A stretch of 64,000 nucleotides of DNA, taken from NCBI GenBank assembly GCA_964599375.1, contig CAZREW010000005.1:124001-188000 (forward strand), read 5' to 3'. Under the pieces are notes generated by a model. The model was not told the DNA's origin. It worked only from the letters and a program-made list of their open reading frames with translations, and did no database searches. How positions within the stretch are numbered: position 1 is the stretch's first letter; each line of letters opens with the position of its first letter. Both the position numbers and the translations under genes were made by a program. Source of the stretch: JAUWCL01 sp964599375 (GTDB lineage Bacteria > Krumholzibacteriota > Krumholzibacteriia > Krumholzibacteriales > Krumholzibacteriaceae). Below, piece after piece: positions 63,466 through 64,000 of the stretch.

Positions 63466-64000
63466 TCACCGGGTCATTATCCGGTAACCGTTATCGGTGA
63501 CCGCCACCGTATCTTCGAAGTGACAGGACAACTTCCCGTCAACCGTAACAAAGGTCCACTTGTCATCGAGCGTCAGGACGTCGTGTGTACCGACGTTCAC
63601 CATCGGCTCGATCGCCAGCACCATCCCCGCCTGCAGCTCCGGCCCCTTTCCGGGAGGGCCGAAATTGGGGATCTGCGGCTCCTCGTGCATCCTCCGCCCT
63701 ATCCCGTGTCCCACGAGCGCCCGGACTACCGAGTACCCGTGGCTCTCAGCATGCTTCTGTATCGCATGCGAGATATCTGAGAGGTGATTCCCCGGTCTCA
63801 CCTGCTCTATGCCCTGATCGAGCGACTCCTTCGTGACCCTTATCAGCCGGTCCGCCTCCTCCGAGACATTGCCGACCGGATATGTCCTGGTCGCGTCGGA
63901 GTAGAACTCCTCGAGGACCACTCCCATGTCGATGCCGACAATGTCCCCCTCTTCGAGGGCGCGCCGGCCCGGGATCCCGTGGACGACCTGCTCGTTTATC
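63466..64000 (-). CDS. map: Methionine aminopeptidase, 5' end beyond window
   Basis: Removes initiator methionine. The N-terminus continues past 64000. All five metal ligands are visible: Asp in GIDMGVV, Asp in YSDATR, His in GHGIGRRMHEEP, Glu in AIEPMVN and Glu in HFEDTVAVT. It precedes infA on the same strand. Confidence 0.96.
   Translation of the reverse strand, partial: INEQVVHGIPGRRALEEGDIVGIDMGVVLEEFYSDATRTYPVGNVSEEADRLIRVTKESLDQGIEQVRPGNHLSDISHAIQKHAESHGYSVVRALVGHGIGRRMHEEPQIPNFGPPGKGPELQAGMVLAIEPMVNVGTHDVLTLDDKWTFVTVDGKLSCHFEDTVAVTDNGYRIMTR

Overview
The window is about 60% G+C chromosomal DNA from a Gram-negative bacterium, probably an uncultured lineage of the FCB superphylum (Krumholzibacteriota, Eiseniibacteriota or Latescibacteria-like). 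The phylum call is an inference. It rests on secreted proteins that end in the 'YPNPFNP' FlgD-like sorting domain, outer-membrane barrels, RND pumps, a GEVED-domain protein, and a standard map-infA-rpmJ-rpsM-rpsK-rpsD-rpoA-rplQ ribosomal block.

Layout. 1-7.6 kb: secreted or surface proteins (a subtilisin-like protease cut by the window edge, a GEVED protein, a small sorting-domain protein, a tail-fibre-like repeat protein). 7.6-10.4 kb: gdhA, a lone receiver domain and a lone LigD-type phosphoesterase. 10.45-16 kb: a cobalamin-type riboswitch in front of the oxygen-sensitive class III ribonucleotide reductase nrdDG, then glycogen phosphorylase. 16-24 kb: a parvulin lipoprotein, Smr, Ogt, a POTRA barrel protein, glnS and typA. 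24-35 kb: an EIIA/antiporter pair, then a tightly overlapping RND efflux operon (adaptor, two different pumps, a three-repeat protein). 35-38.5 kb: a small barrel, a radical SAM/SPASM protein, and a TPP riboswitch controlling an AIR-synthase/HypE-like gene. 38.6-46.4 kb: small membrane and lipoproteins, a beta-lactamase-fold hydrolase, HdeD-like protein, MscL and a DD-carboxypeptidase. 46.4-51.2 kb: a beta-1,3-glucan degradation cluster (GH17 and two GH16).

52.3-56.2 kb is clearly different: A+T-rich, sparse, with small genes, a decayed transposase with two in-frame stops, a partial second copy of that element's left end, and a tRNA-like gene on the minus strand. That tRNA-like gene has a GCA (Cys) anticodon but a long, tRNA-Sec/Ser-like variable arm, and it is the most unusual object in the window. 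A normal tRNA-Asn borders this island. 56.4-59.7 kb: glycolate-oxidase-type GlcF/GlcE proteins with an AEC transporter. 59.8-64 kb: the ribosomal protein block.

Metabolic picture: a heterotroph with glycogen turnover, extracellular beta-glucan and protein degradation, an anaerobic (oxygen-sensitive) dNTP route repressed by B12, and thiamin-sensing gene control. No CRISPR array, rRNA or intact mobile element was found.
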